Source of the DNA: Gammaproteobacteria bacterium | GTDB lineage: Bacteria; Pseudomonadota; Gammaproteobacteria; Steroidobacterales; Steroidobacteraceae | Direction: 5' to 3' | NCBI GenBank assembly: GCA_028293765.1 | Contig: JAQGOG010000056.1 | Location: 1-64,000 of the forward strand | Length of the DNA: 64,000 bases | In this document: piece by piece, positions 35,874 through 44,493 of the stretch | Layout of the letters: each line of letters starts with the position of its first letter | How positions within the stretch are numbered: the first letter of the stretch is position 1 | The notes under the pieces: generated by a model | The model's database searches: none | The model's input: the letters and a program-made list of their open reading frames with translations, nothing else | What the model was told of the DNA's origin: nothing | Made by a program: the position numbers and the translations under genes

Positions 35874-35960
35874 GCCGTGCTCAGGCTCGACGTCGACTAC
35901 CTCAAGCGGGACGTGGGCGAGATGAAGGCCGACCTGCGTGCGACAGGAGCGCGTGCTGGC
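35874..35960 (+). pseudogene. possible small-protein remnant upstream of lipA
   Basis: Between murU and lipA, reading frame 35877 translates as [20 protein letters not shown], a heptad-like pattern reminiscent of small coiled-coil (XhlA-like) proteins. It lacks its own convincing start and runs into low-complexity sequence. It may be a gene fragment or chance; the lipA start lies beyond it. Confidence 0.25.
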
Positions 35961-36008
35961 TTCTGTCACTCCAGGCCCCCCATATTCGGCTCTTTAGGCG
36001 TTTCGTCT

Positions 36009-36014
36009 TACAAT
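36009..36014 (+). promoter_or_regulatory. -10 box six bases before the lipA ATG
   Basis: TACAAT (5 of 6 to consensus) is followed by AGGCGC and then ATG. Transcription would be expected to begin at the ATG itself. No ribosome binding site lies between. Confidence 0.45.
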
Positions 36015-36020
36015 AGGCGC

Positions 36021-37046
36021 ATGTCGAACCTCAAAGGTATCCCGGTCGTAGAGGAAGGCGCGCGGGCGCGTAGCGGCGAGAAATATGTTACGCCGCAGGG
36101 CTTTACGGCGATCCGCGACGGTATAAAAGGGCATGGGCCGGTAGAAAAGACCGCCCCTTACGGTAAGCCGCCGTGGCTGCGGGCCAGGGCCCCCGCTGGA
36201 GCGGGGTTTCAGGGCGTAAAGGCGATCGTGAAGGAGCACCGGCTCGCCACGGTGTGCGAGGAGGCCAAGTGCCCGAATATCGGGGAGTGCTGGAACGCTG
36301 GCACGGCCACGATCATGCTCATGGGCGCGGTGTGCACGCGTGCGTGCCGTTTCTGCGCGGTCGACACCGGTAACCCTCACGGCTGGCTGGATGCGGACGA
36401 GCCGAAGAATGCCGCGCAGACCGTAGCGCTCATGAAGCTCAAGTATGTCGTCCTCACCTCGGTTAATCGGGATGATCTGGCGGACGGCGGCGCCGCCCAC
36501 TACGCGGCCTGCATCCGCGCCATCAAGGAGCGCAACCCGCAGACGGCCGTCGAAGCGCTGACGCCGGACTTCCAGGGTGTGCTGAAGGACGTGGAGGTCG
36601 TCGTCGACTCGGGCCTCGAGGTTTTTGCGCAGAACATTGAGACCGTGCGCCGGCTTACCCATCCGGTGCGTGACCCGCGCGCCGGTTACGAGCAGACATT
36701 ACGCGTGCTCGAGCACGCCAAGCGTCACAAGCCGAGCGTCCTGACGAAAAGCAGCGTGATGCTCGGTCTCGGTGAAACGGAGCAGGAGGTTGAGGAGACG
36801 CTCGATGATCTGCGAGCGGTCGGTGTCGATATCGTAACCCTCGGACAGTATCTGCGGCCGACGCTCAATCATCTTCCGATCCAACGCTTCGTCACGCCGG
36901 CGGAGTTTGATGGCTTTCGAGAGAGCGCGCTCGCTCGGGGCTTCCTCGAGTGTGTGTCGGGGCCGCTGGTGCGATCGAGCTATCGGGCGGAACAGGCTCT
37001 CAACCGCAATAACGCGGGTCTCGATAATCGCAGCCTCGCAAAGTGA
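36021..37046 (+). CDS. lipA: lipoyl synthase
   Basis: LipA is a radical-SAM enzyme that inserts two sulfurs into octanoyl-protein. The 341-residue protein has the auxiliary cluster motif [12 protein letters not shown] and the radical-SAM motif [10 protein letters not shown]. The C-terminal RSSYRAEQ supplies the serine ligand. I start at ATG 36021 ([13 protein letters not shown]); the ORF-track extension to 35877 is not conserved. lipB overlaps its stop. Confidence 0.97.
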   Translation: MSNLKGIPVVEEGARARSGEKYVTPQGFTAIRDGIKGHGPVEKTAPYGKPPWLRARAPAGAGFQGVKAIVKEHRLATVCEEAKCPNIGECWNAGTATIMLMGAVCTRACRFCAVDTGNPHGWLDADEPKNAAQTVALMKLKYVVLTSVNRDDLADGGAAHYAACIRAIKERNPQTAVEALTPDFQGVLKDVEVVVDSGLEVFAQNIETVRRLTHPVRDPRAGYEQTLRVLEHAKRHKPSVLTKSSVMLGLGETEQEVEETLDDLRAVGVDIVTLGQYLRPTLNHLPIQRFVTPAEFDGFRESALARGFLECVSGPLVRSSYRAEQALNRNNAGLDNRSLAK

Positions 37047-37843
37047 ACGGCCCGACCGTCAGCGCCGCCAAATCGGCTGCCAGAACTGAGGACCTCGATG
37101 CAGCATCGACTCTCCAGCAAGCGCCGGAGACTGGGGCGCCGCCTGCGGCGTGCGCCGCTTCAGCGACTGACGTCGCTTGCGCATCGGGCGTGTCTCGTGA
37201 GAGGCGGCTTCGGCACGCAACTCCGGAACCCGTCGTCACGCGCCTTGGGCGCGTCGAATATGAGCCCACGTGGCGGGCCATGCAGCGTTTCACCGACGAA
37301 CGCGATTCGAGCACGCCGGATGAGATTTGGTTTCTAGAGCATCCGCCGGTTTTCACACTTGGCATGAATGCGACCCGCGGCCACGTGTTGGCACCGGGAG
37401 ATATTCCCGTTGTGCAGATCGATCGCGGTGGACAGGTGACCTACCACGGCCCGGGGCAACTCGTGGTGTATCCGCTCATCGACCTTCGACGCTCGGGTCT
37501 GGGAATTCGCGACCTGGTCACAGCGCTCGAGCGGAGCGTGATCACTCTTGCGGCGGACTATGGCATTACGGCCGAGTGTCGCCGGAACGCTCCCGGCGTT
37601 TACGTCGACGGCAAAAAGCTGGCGAGCGTCGGGATTCGCGTGCGCCGGGGCGCCAGTTATCACGGACTCGCACTGAACGTGGATCTGGACCTCGAGCCGT
37701 TCGGCCGGATCAATCCGTGCGGCTATGAAGGCCTCGAAATGACGCGTCTTGCAGATTTAGGTGGGGCCGGCTCGGTGGCTGCGGCTGCCGATGCGCTCGA
37801 GCCGCACTTGCTGCTGGCGCTGGGCTTGGGTGCGACGCGGTGA
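37043..37843 (+). CDS. lipB: octanoyltransferase
   Basis: LipB transfers octanoate from acyl carrier protein to lipoyl domains, making LipA's substrate. The 266-residue form starts at GTG 37043, overlapping the lipA stop as GTGA. The conserved fold begins only at [13 protein letters not shown] (about residue 66), contains [17 protein letters not shown], the catalytic Lys in [10 protein letters not shown] and Cys in [10 protein letters not shown]. The first roughly 60 residues are Ala/Thr-rich and not part of the family. GTG 37190 is an alternative start that leaves only a short leader. Confidence 0.93.
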   Translation: MNGPTVSAAKSAARTEDLDAASTLQQAPETGAPPAACAASATDVACASGVSRERRLRHATPEPVVTRLGRVEYEPTWRAMQRFTDERDSSTPDEIWFLEHPPVFTLGMNATRGHVLAPGDIPVVQIDRGGQVTYHGPGQLVVYPLIDLRRSGLGIRDLVTALERSVITLAADYGITAECRRNAPGVYVDGKKLASVGIRVRRGASYHGLALNVDLDLEPFGRINPCGYEGLEMTRLADLGGAGSVAAAADALEPHLLLALGLGATR

Positions 37844-37955
37844 GGTTCGCGGACTGACCCGCTTTGCGATGCCCCGGCACTCGCAGCGACGGGGCTGGAG
37901 CGCTCGGGCAGCCCGCTGGCGCGGGGATTCGAGCCGTCGAATCCCTACCGTGTCT

Positions 37956-37976
37956 CTTATAACCAATCTGTCACCG
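37956..37976 (+). promoter_or_regulatory. sulfate-regulon operator copy 1 (upstream of sulfate-binding protein gene)
   Basis: A 21-bp element, TTATAAC-CAAT-CTGTCAC with flanking bases, is 17 of 21 identical to one upstream of cysA. The two 7-bp half-sites are 11 bp apart, as in PhoB-type boxes. Its right half could act as a -35 box (CTGTCA) 18 bases before CATAAC (37992-37997). It lies 138 bases before the ATG. Confidence 0.55.
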
Positions 37977-38058
37977 TCTCCCGACTGACTTCATAACTCG
38001 AGTGGGTTTAACCTCTCAGGGCGCACCAAGCCGACCCGCCTGGCTTTGCCGGACGCGC

Positions 38059-38087
38059 TTACGAGGCTGCGGGTCCTCAACTACAAT
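38059..38087 (+). promoter_or_regulatory. candidate promoter for the sulfate-binding protein gene
   Basis: TTACGA (38059-38064), a 17-bp spacer and TACAAT (38082-38087) form a plausible sigma-70 promoter, ending 26 bases before the ATG at 38114, which has GGAGA upstream. The -35 box is weak. Confidence 0.4.
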
Positions 38088-38113
38088 CGCGCAGGTTCCA
38101 CCGGAGAATTTTG

Positions 38114-39139
38114 ATGAAATCGAAACACTCGCTGCCGCGTATGGCGGCGTTCGTGGCGACGGGTATCGCCATGGCCTCGCTGTTCGGCTCGACGCTTGCC
38201 ACGGCGGCCCAGGTCACGCTGCTCAATGTGTCTTACGACCCGACACGCGAGCTCTATGTAGATTACAACGCAGCGTTTGCGAAGTACTGGAAGGCAAAGA
38301 CAGGCACGGACGTTAAGGTCAACCAGTCACACGGTGGCTCGGGCAAGCAGGCCCGCTCGGTGATCGACGGTCTTGGTGCGGACGTCGTGACGCTAGCGCT
38401 CGCTGCCGATATCGATGCTGTGGCGACGCAGGGTAAGTTGCTGCCGATCAACTGGCAGAGCCGCTATCCGGACAACAGCTCGCCGTATACCTCCACCATC
38501 GTATTCCTCGTGCGTAAGGGAAACCCAAAGGGTATCCGTGATTGGAGCGACCTCGTTAAGCCGGGCGTCGCTGTCATCACGCCAAACCCGAAGACTTCGG
38601 GCGGCGCGCGCTGGAATTATCTTGCCGCGTGGGGTTGGGCACTGAAGCAGCCCGGCGGCAATGCCACTACCGCCAAGGAATTCGTGCGTAAGCTCTATAA
38701 GAACGTGCCCGTGCTGGATACCGGCGCGCGCGGTTCGACGACGACCTTCGTGCAGCGTGAACTGGGTGATGTGTTGATCGCCTGGGAAAACGAGGCGATG
38801 CTCGCGATCAAGGAGTTGGGTGGGGACAAGCTGCAGATCATCGTTCCGACGGTGAGCGTGCTCGCTGAGCCGCCGGTGGCCGTCGTGGACAAGGTTGTCC
38901 TGCGCCGCGGGACCCGGGAGGTTGCGACAGCGTACCTGCAGTACCTCTACAGCAAGGAAGGGCAGGAGATCGTCGCGCGGAACTACTACCGGCCTCGCGA
39001 TCCGGAGATTGCCGCCAAGTACGCTGCGCAGTATCCGAAACTCAACCTCGTCACGATCGCCGACTTCGGTGGCTGGGCGAAGGCACAGCCAGTGCACTTC
39101 GGCGACGGCGGAGTGTTTGACCAAATCTACGCACCCTGA
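38114..39139 (+). CDS. sbp: periplasmic sulfate/thiosulfate-binding protein
   Basis: This 341-residue ABC-transporter binding protein has a signal peptide (1-32, ending ATAAQ) and the sulfate-binding family pattern: [56 protein letters not shown], and [19 protein letters not shown]. Sbp and CysP are hard to separate by eye. I start at ATG 38114, not the TTG the track used. The cognate permease and ATPase genes are 4-9 kb away on the other strand, unusual but linked by a shared upstream element. Confidence 0.95.
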   Translation: MKSKHSLPRMAAFVATGIAMASLFGSTLATAAQVTLLNVSYDPTRELYVDYNAAFAKYWKAKTGTDVKVNQSHGGSGKQARSVIDGLGADVVTLALAADIDAVATQGKLLPINWQSRYPDNSSPYTSTIVFLVRKGNPKGIRDWSDLVKPGVAVITPNPKTSGGARWNYLAAWGWALKQPGGNATTAKEFVRKLYKNVPVLDTGARGSTTTFVQRELGDVLIAWENEAMLAIKELGGDKLQIIVPTVSVLAEPPVAVVDKVVLRRGTREVATAYLQYLYSKEGQEIVARNYYRPRDPEIAAKYAAQYPKLNLVTIADFGGWAKAQPVHFGDGGVFDQIYAP

Positions 39140-39145
39140 GACTGA

Positions 39146-39169
39146 CACGCGCACCTGAGGGCGCGCGTG
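39146..39169 (+). repeat. hairpin immediately after the sulfate-binding protein gene
   Basis: CACGCGC pairs with GCGCGTG across a ten-base loop, seven bases after the stop codon. It lies just upstream of a stronger hairpin, and may stabilise the 3' end. Confidence 0.4.
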
Positions 39170-39198
39170 GGCGGCCAACGATCAATTGGTCGATGATT

Positions 39199-39233
39199 AA
39201 CGGGTTCGCTGCTCTGGGCGAACCCGTTCTCGT
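39199..39233. terminator. bidirectional terminator between convergent sbp and FAD-oxidoreductase genes
   Basis: AACGGGTTCGC and GCGAACCCGTT make a perfect 11-bp stem with an eight-base loop in the 100-base gap between two converging genes. A short T-rich stretch follows on the plus strand (CTCGTTT) and the minus strand also shows TTAATC next to the stem. Confidence 0.72.
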
Positions 39234-39239
39234 TTGGGG

Positions 39240-40658
39240 TCAGGCTCTTTGAACGGCGAACATCGGCTTGACGGCGGGAGTCGCGAGGTGATGCGCCAGC
39301 CGTTCGGCGTGACCGCGCAATTCCTGCGCTGCGGTGCACTCCCAATGATCGGCTCGCAGCATGGGGCCGATGTAGTACAGGTTGTTGGCAGCACGGCCGC
39401 GCGAGTCGATGAGTGCCCCATGGGTGCCGGTACGCAGCCCCAGCCCAAGGCCGTCGGGCGCCGCCAGTCCCTGAGTCAGGAGGGAGCGCATGAGCGGATC
39501 GCGCGAACGCGTTGGATTGTAGTCGGCGCCGGTACAGTTGATGACTCGGTTGACGAGGAGCGTCCTGACTTCGTCAGTGCCTCTCGGGCGCCAGCTCACA
39601 CGGACGCCTGCGCCGACGAGCTCGAAACTGACAATGCGGCCGGCGTGGACGTGGAGACTGTCCTGTCGGCGCAATTGCTCGAGCTTCGCGAGCGTCTGCT
39701 GTGGCAGTCGATGGCGATGGATGTCCCAGTAAGGACGCACGTGTCGCAGAAAGCGCCGCCGCTCACGGGTGGGGAGTCGCTGCCAAAGCGCGGGTGCGAG
39801 GTTTCGAACGCATGTAACAGCTTCGCGCCAGTCACCGCCGCGACGCTGTACATCTTCCGTCAGTTCACGGACAGATCGGACCAAGCGTCTTGCCGAGAAA
39901 GAGGCTGCGCGTAAAAGAGCACTGCTGTCGCCTTCGCAACCGGCATGACGGAAAGCAGTTTGTGACGGCGGCACCAGGCCGTGGCGTGAGATCGCGTGAA
40001 AGACGACTTTGTCTTGCGCTGTGTCGGTGCCGGCGATGACGGTGTCCGCCATGGAGAGGCCGGTGCCAATGACGAGCATCGTCTCGCCAGCTTGCAATTG
40101 CGGCGGCGAACTCCACGGGTCTTCCACGTAGCGAGGCGATCCGAGCAGCGCTTCGGTGCCCGGCAGCCGCCCCGGCGGCGGATTGCCAAGCGCCAGGACT
40201 ACGTCGTCGGCGGTGAGCGTGCGCCCGTCATCGAGCTGGAGGCGAAACGGCGAAGTACCCCCAGTGCGTTCGATGGACCTGACATCGCCCTGCATTCTGA
40301 CCAAGCGCACATGAGAGGGGGACGATAGCTCCGCGTCCAGAAGCGAGGACTCCAGGTATTCGCCGTAGAGCGAGCGAGGCAGGAAGTCTTCGGCCGTCGT
40401 GGTCGGCAGCCGCTGCTGCGCGAACTTCAGGAATTCCAGTGGGGCGCGGGAATTGACCGACATGCGCCCGGCGGGGACGTTCAACAGATATGGATGGGGC
40501 GTTTCGGCGTAAGCGGCACCGCGGGCCATACGCCGGGCGCGCTCTACGAGCACGACGTGCACCGGGCGCCAATAAGAGAGGCGCAGGAGGTTCGCGGCAA
40601 CCACCGCGCCGCTGAAGCCTGCGCCGACGATAACGATGGTTCGCGGTAGCTGTGTCAT
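39240..40658 (-). CDS. FAD/NAD(P)-binding oxidoreductase, COG4529/YdhS-like
   Basis: This 472-residue flavoprotein starts (ATG 40658, GGAAG seven bases upstream) with the FAD motif TIVIVGAGFSGAVVAANLLR and ends the FAD part with NCTGADYNPT. A second nucleotide-binding element, MLVIGTGLSMADTVI, fits NADPH. The arrangement (NAD_binding_9-type with HPYLLNVPAGRMSVN) matches a broadly distributed family without assigned reaction. It lies downstream of the sulfate-linked two-component genes with a 183-base gap that contains a structured motif, so it may belong to the same regulon. Confidence 0.8.
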   Translation of the reverse strand: MTQLPRTIVIVGAGFSGAVVAANLLRLSYWRPVHVVLVERARRMARGAAYAETPHPYLLNVPAGRMSVNSRAPLEFLKFAQQRLPTTTAEDFLPRSLYGEYLESSLLDAELSSPSHVRLVRMQGDVRSIERTGGTSPFRLQLDDGRTLTADDVVLALGNPPPGRLPGTEALLGSPRYVEDPWSSPPQLQAGETMLVIGTGLSMADTVIAGTDTAQDKVVFHAISRHGLVPPSQTAFRHAGCEGDSSALLRAASFSARRLVRSVRELTEDVQRRGGDWREAVTCVRNLAPALWQRLPTRERRRFLRHVRPYWDIHRHRLPQQTLAKLEQLRRQDSLHVHAGRIVSFELVGAGVRVSWRPRGTDEVRTLLVNRVINCTGADYNPTRSRDPLMRSLLTQGLAAPDGLGLGLRTGTHGALIDSRGRAANNLYYIGPMLRADHWECTAAQELRGHAERLAHHLATPAVKPMFAVQRA

Positions 40659-40723
40659 TCGAGCTTCCAGTGCGTGGAATGTCGAGTCGCAGCCTAACGA
40701 AAGATCGATATCAAACCAGTAGC

Positions 40724-40750
40724 CCCCCGGTGACAACTGGGGGTTATTTT
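40724..40750 (+). terminator. hairpin with T-run upstream of the FAD-oxidoreductase gene
   Basis: CCCCCGG and CTGGGGG pair around TGACAA, followed by TTATTTT on the plus strand. It has the form of an intrinsic terminator pointing away from the FAD gene, yet no plus-strand gene ends here. On the minus strand the same bases spell TAACC-N6-TGTCACCG, like the sulfate operator with two extra bases, so a regulatory role is as likely. Confidence 0.45.
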
Positions 40751-40841
40751 GTTACTGCCCCGCTTCCGTTGAATCCTACACGGCTCTGTGAGAGGAGCGT
40801 TCGTGCTGGGAGGGGCCTGGGACTTCAGTGCCGCGCAGTGT

Positions 40842-41516
40842 TCAATCGACCACCAGTTTGTAACCCGCTCCGGACGCGGTCTGCAGAAGCTGAGGCGTAG
40901 CCGGGTCGACTTCGATCTTCTGCCGCAGGCGGTGAACGAGCTGTTTCAGCAACTGCCGGTCGCCGGAGTTGCGATGGCCCCAGACCTGGATCAACAGGCG
41001 GTCGGAGCTCACCGTGTGCCCCGCGTTCGCCAGCAGCATCTGCAGCAGGCGCAGCTCGAGTTTCGTGAGGCGTACCGGCTCGGACTGGGCGATCTGGACC
41101 GTGTGCTCTTCGATGTCGAGGGTGATGCGGCCCGCAGCCAGGGGCGCCGCGTTTTCCATGCCGGCGCGCCGCAAAAGCGCCTTGATGCGGGCCAGCAGGG
41201 TACGGGGGCTGAAGGGTTTGGTCAGAAAGTCGTCCGCGCCCAATTCGAGCGCGCGCACGAGATCCTCCTCCTCGCCGCGGACCGTCAGCATGATGACCGG
41301 AACGCGCGAACGCTTGCGGATGGCCTCGCAGACCTGGAAACCGCTGGCTCCGGGCATGTTGATGTCGAGTACCACCAGGTCCGGCGACTCGGCTTCGAAC
41401 GTCTGTAGCGCGCTCGGTCCGTCGCCGGCTTTGAGGACGAGATAACCCGCCTGCGTCAGCGTAAATCCAATGAGCTCGCGCAAATCGCGATCGTCATCCG
41501 CGACCAACATCTTCAT
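40842..41516 (-). CDS. OmpR/PhoB-family response regulator (sulfate-locus two-component system)
   Basis: The true start is ATG 41516, overlapping the kinase stop; the ORF-track start adds 74 shadow residues. The 224-residue protein has a receiver domain with acidic pocket DDD (7-9), phospho-acceptor Asp 51 in VVLDINMPG and the conserved Lys in LTKPFSP. Its C-terminal winged-helix DNA-binding domain is at about 130-220 (LTKLELRLLQMLLANAGH, TASGAGYKLV). It is the last gene of cysA-cysT-cysW-kinase-regulator and should bind direct repeats with about 11-bp spacing. Confidence 0.95.
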   Translation of the reverse strand: MKMLVADDDRDLRELIGFTLTQAGYLVLKAGDGPSALQTFEAESPDLVVLDINMPGASGFQVCEAIRKRSRVPVIMLTVRGEEEDLVRALELGADDFLTKPFSPRTLLARIKALLRRAGMENAAPLAAGRITLDIEEHTVQIAQSEPVRLTKLELRLLQMLLANAGHTVSSDRLLIQVWGHRNSGDRQLLKQLVHRLRQKIEVDPATPQLLQTASGAGYKLVVD

Positions 41517-43618
41517 GCGGAGGCCTCTGTCGGCAATGTAATGGTGAATCTCGTGCGCCCTTGCTCCGTGCGTACCAGGGTGATGCTGCCGGCGTGACGA
41601 TCGACGATCGACTTCACGATCCACAGGCCGAGCCCCAGTCCGCCGGGTTCCGGCTCTTCCCCGGAGCCGCGCTGAAAGCGTGCAAAGATCGCGTCGCTTT
41701 CGGCCGCAGCCGGGCCGGGGCCTTCGTCCTCGACCCACGCTAGCACGTATTCATCCTTGGCTTCGGCACCGATCCTTACGATAGTGCCTTCCGGTGCAAA
41801 TTTGTTGGCGTTTGCAATGAGGTTGACGAACACCTGCGTCAGCCGCGGTTTGTCGCCCTCTATGTACGGTAAGTCTTCAGGCAGTGTCACCTCCAGCGTC
41901 TGCCGCCGCAGCGTGAGCAGCGACCCGATCAACGCCTGGGCATCCTCAACGACCTCGGCGAGCTCGACGCTCTGGTGCCGGATATTGAGCTGTCCCGACT
42001 CGATGCGGACGCTCTCGAGGAGGTTGTCGATCAGCCGCGTGAGGCGCAAGGCTCCCCGTTCCAGCGACATGACCAGCTCTTTCTGCTGTGCCGGCTGCAG
42101 CGTCTCCATTCCCTCCAGCAGCAGCTCGATCGAGGCGAGTTGCGCCGCCAGGGGCGTGCGGAACTCGTGGGAAATGTTGGCGAGCACGGAGTCGCGTGCG
42201 CGGCGCACCGCCTCGAGCTCCGTTTCGTCGCGAATCACTTGCACCTGAAGGCCGTCGACGATTCCGGAGCTCGTGATGACGGTGGTACGGGCATCCGTCG
42301 GCGAGACCTGCAGATGCTCGACGGCCTTGGCGCTGCCGTCAGTGCGGGCCTGCAGTATGGGGCAGCGGTAGTCGCAAGGACGGCGGCCATCCTCATCGCG
42401 CGGCTTGAGCACGTCACCGCAGAAGCGGCCGACAGCCTCCTCCGGAGTCACTCCCAACAGCCGCGCAGCCTGCGGATTGAGATAGCGGATCATCCGGCTT
42501 TTGTCTACTGCATATACGCCCTCGACGATACCAGTGAGAACCGCCTGCGCCTCCGCTTCCCTGCGGCGCAGTGCACCTGTCAGGTCAACGAGATTGCGGC
42601 GCATGTCTTCCATCGTGCGGGCGAGCGCGCCGACCTCGGCGGCCCCTCCGGGCGGGATCGATGCAGAAAAGTCGCCCTGTCCCAGCCGCACCGCCGCTTC
42701 CGTAAGCGCCTTCACGGGTCCCGCGATCAGTTCGCTCAGAATCACGCCGGCAAAAACGGCCAACACCGCCAGGATCACAGCCGTGACCAGCAGCTTGCGA
42801 GTCAGGTGACCCGCTGACGTGTCGATCGCAGTCGTCGGCAGGAGCGCTTCGATGAGAGCGATCGCTTCCCCTGTCGAGGCAAACACCGGAACGCTCGAAG
42901 CGTAGACGCCTTGCGAGGTGATACGCAGAACCGCGGAGCGTCCGTCCGCAAGAGCGGCGGAGTATAACGGCGTGAATGGGTTTACTGGATCGTTCGTGTA
43001 GGAACGGTAGTCGATGAGTTTCACGTCGAGGCCGACGCGCTGGCTAAGCGTCTTTGCGAGCTTTTCATTCAGGAGCCGCACTACGAAGACGCGTGTGCCT
43101 TCGGTATCGCCAAGCGATGCATACGCGCCGAGCACCGGCAGCCGGACGTTCGCGGGCAAGGCCATGAACGTCGGTCCCTGCTCCGCGCTGGCGGTGGCGA
43201 TTCCTTCCCAGTCGAGTGCCGGCCCGCTCTGCGCCGCCAGTTGCGTACCCGAAAAGAGTGCGCAGGCGTCCATTCCGCCCGTCTCGCAGAAGCGCCGCAG
43301 GATCGGCGGAATCGCATCGGTGCGGCCTTGGGTGAGGAGGCGCTGCAGAGTCGGCCGCTCCGTCAACACGCGCGCTGCGGTGAGCGCATCCTCGCCCATG
43401 CGTCGCAAGTCCTCGCGCGCCATGGCTCCCGCCAGCTGCACGCGCGCCTTCCCTTGTTCGTCCGCTAAGTCATGCAGCATCCCGATCGCGGAATAGGAAA
43501 TGCCGCCACCCACGAGGAGCACGATGGCGACATGAATAGCGACGAGCCACCAGCCGAGGCTCGTTTTGCCCGGATCGGGCCATAATGCAGTCCACAGCGT
43601 TTTGACGCGCTCGAGCAT
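41513..43618 (-). CDS. sensor histidine kinase of the sulfate-transport operon
   Basis: This is a 701-residue membrane kinase: transmembrane segment 1 (about 20-46), a periplasmic sensor of about 220 residues with cysteines 111 and 119, transmembrane segment 2 (273-298), HAMP (300-350), PAS (355-460), HisKA with phospho-His 484 in ISHEFRTPL, and HATPase (N-box NLIANANKF, G-boxes EDEGPG and GLGLGLWIV). The PAS domain carries Cys 400, 415 and 419. It begins five bases after the cysW stop. Its place in a sulfate ABC operon suggests it senses sulfate, sulfur status or the transporter; the ligand is unknown. Confidence 0.93.
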   Translation of the reverse strand: MLERVKTLWTALWPDPGKTSLGWWLVAIHVAIVLLVGGGISYSAIGMLHDLADEQGKARVQLAGAMAREDLRRMGEDALTAARVLTERPTLQRLLTQGRTDAIPPILRRFCETGGMDACALFSGTQLAAQSGPALDWEGIATASAEQGPTFMALPANVRLPVLGAYASLGDTEGTRVFVVRLLNEKLAKTLSQRVGLDVKLIDYRSYTNDPVNPFTPLYSAALADGRSAVLRITSQGVYASSVPVFASTGEAIALIEALLPTTAIDTSAGHLTRKLLVTAVILAVLAVFAGVILSELIAGPVKALTEAAVRLGQGDFSASIPPGGAAEVGALARTMEDMRRNLVDLTGALRRREAEAQAVLTGIVEGVYAVDKSRMIRYLNPQAARLLGVTPEEAVGRFCGDVLKPRDEDGRRPCDYRCPILQARTDGSAKAVEHLQVSPTDARTTVITSSGIVDGLQVQVIRDETELEAVRRARDSVLANISHEFRTPLAAQLASIELLLEGMETLQPAQQKELVMSLERGALRLTRLIDNLLESVRIESGQLNIRHQSVELAEVVEDAQALIGSLLTLRRQTLEVTLPEDLPYIEGDKPRLTQVFVNLIANANKFAPEGTIVRIGAEAKDEYVLAWVEDEGPGPAAAESDAIFARFQRGSGEEPEPGGLGLGLWIVKSIVDRHAGSITLVRTEQGRTRFTITLPTEASA

Positions 43619-43623
43619 TTTGA

Positions 43624-44493
43624 TTACCGCCGTCGGTACCCCGTGCGCTCTACCAGGGTCTTGACGACTAGTGTCAGTACGGCGAGCAGCGTAAGGAGCG
43701 AGGCTACGGCGAATGCGCCCACAAAGTTGTATTCGTTGTAGAGGATCTCGATGTGAAGGGGCATCGTATTGGTGAGGCCCCGGATGTGTCCCGACACGAC
43801 CGAGACCGCGCCGAACTCGCCCATCGCGCGGGCGTTACAAAGAATCACACCGTACACGAGTCCCCAGCGGACCTTCGGCAGCGTTACGCGGAAGAAGGTC
43901 ATCCACCCACCCGCACCGAGGGTGATCGCAGCCTCCTCTTCGTCGTTGCCGAGCTGCTGCATGAGGGGTATGAGCTCGCGCGCGACGTACGGGAAGGTCA
44001 CGAACATCGTTGCGAGGATGATTCCCGGCAGCGCGAAGATGACACTGATGTCGTGATCCTGCAGCCACGTGCCGAACCAACCGTGCAGCCCGAACAGCAA
44101 CACGAAGATCAGGCCGGAAATCACGGGCGAGACGGCGAGCGGCAGATCGATGAGCGTGATGAAAAAGCTCTTGCCGTGGAATTCGAACTTCGCGATGGCC
44201 CAGGAGGCGGCCAATCCGAACACCGTGTTCAGCGGCACGACGACGAGCGCCGTGATCAGGGTCAACCGCAGGGCCGCGGCGGTATCCGGGTCGGCGAAGC
44301 TGCGCACATAGGCCCGCACGCCTTTGTCTAACGCCGTCGCGAAGACGGTCGCCAGCGGCGCCAGCAGCAGGGCCGCGAGGAACAGGAGCGATAGCCCGAT
44401 GAAGAACCACCGCGTCAGCGAGCTCCTGATCGACGCGCCGCCCGGTCGCGTGGCGCTGTCCTCGACTGCGGCGGATTGCTGGGTGGCTGCCAT
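43624..44493 (-). CDS. cysW: sulfate ABC transporter permease CysW
   Basis: This inner-membrane permease has 289 residues and six hydrophobic segments. The ABC-permease EAA loop, which docks CysA, is LGNDEEEAAITLGAGGWMTFFRVTLPKV. ARAMGEFGAVSVVSGHIRGLTNTMPLHIEILYNEYN is a CysW hallmark. It starts on the last base of the cysT stop (TGATG). Together with CysT it forms the sulfate channel. Confidence 0.96.
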   Translation of the reverse strand: MAATQQSAAVEDSATRPGGASIRSSLTRWFFIGLSLLFLAALLLAPLATVFATALDKGVRAYVRSFADPDTAAALRLTLITALVVVPLNTVFGLAASWAIAKFEFHGKSFFITLIDLPLAVSPVISGLIFVLLFGLHGWFGTWLQDHDISVIFALPGIILATMFVTFPYVARELIPLMQQLGNDEEEAAITLGAGGWMTFFRVTLPKVRWGLVYGVILCNARAMGEFGAVSVVSGHIRGLTNTMPLHIEILYNEYNFVGAFAVASLLTLLAVLTLVVKTLVERTGYRRR

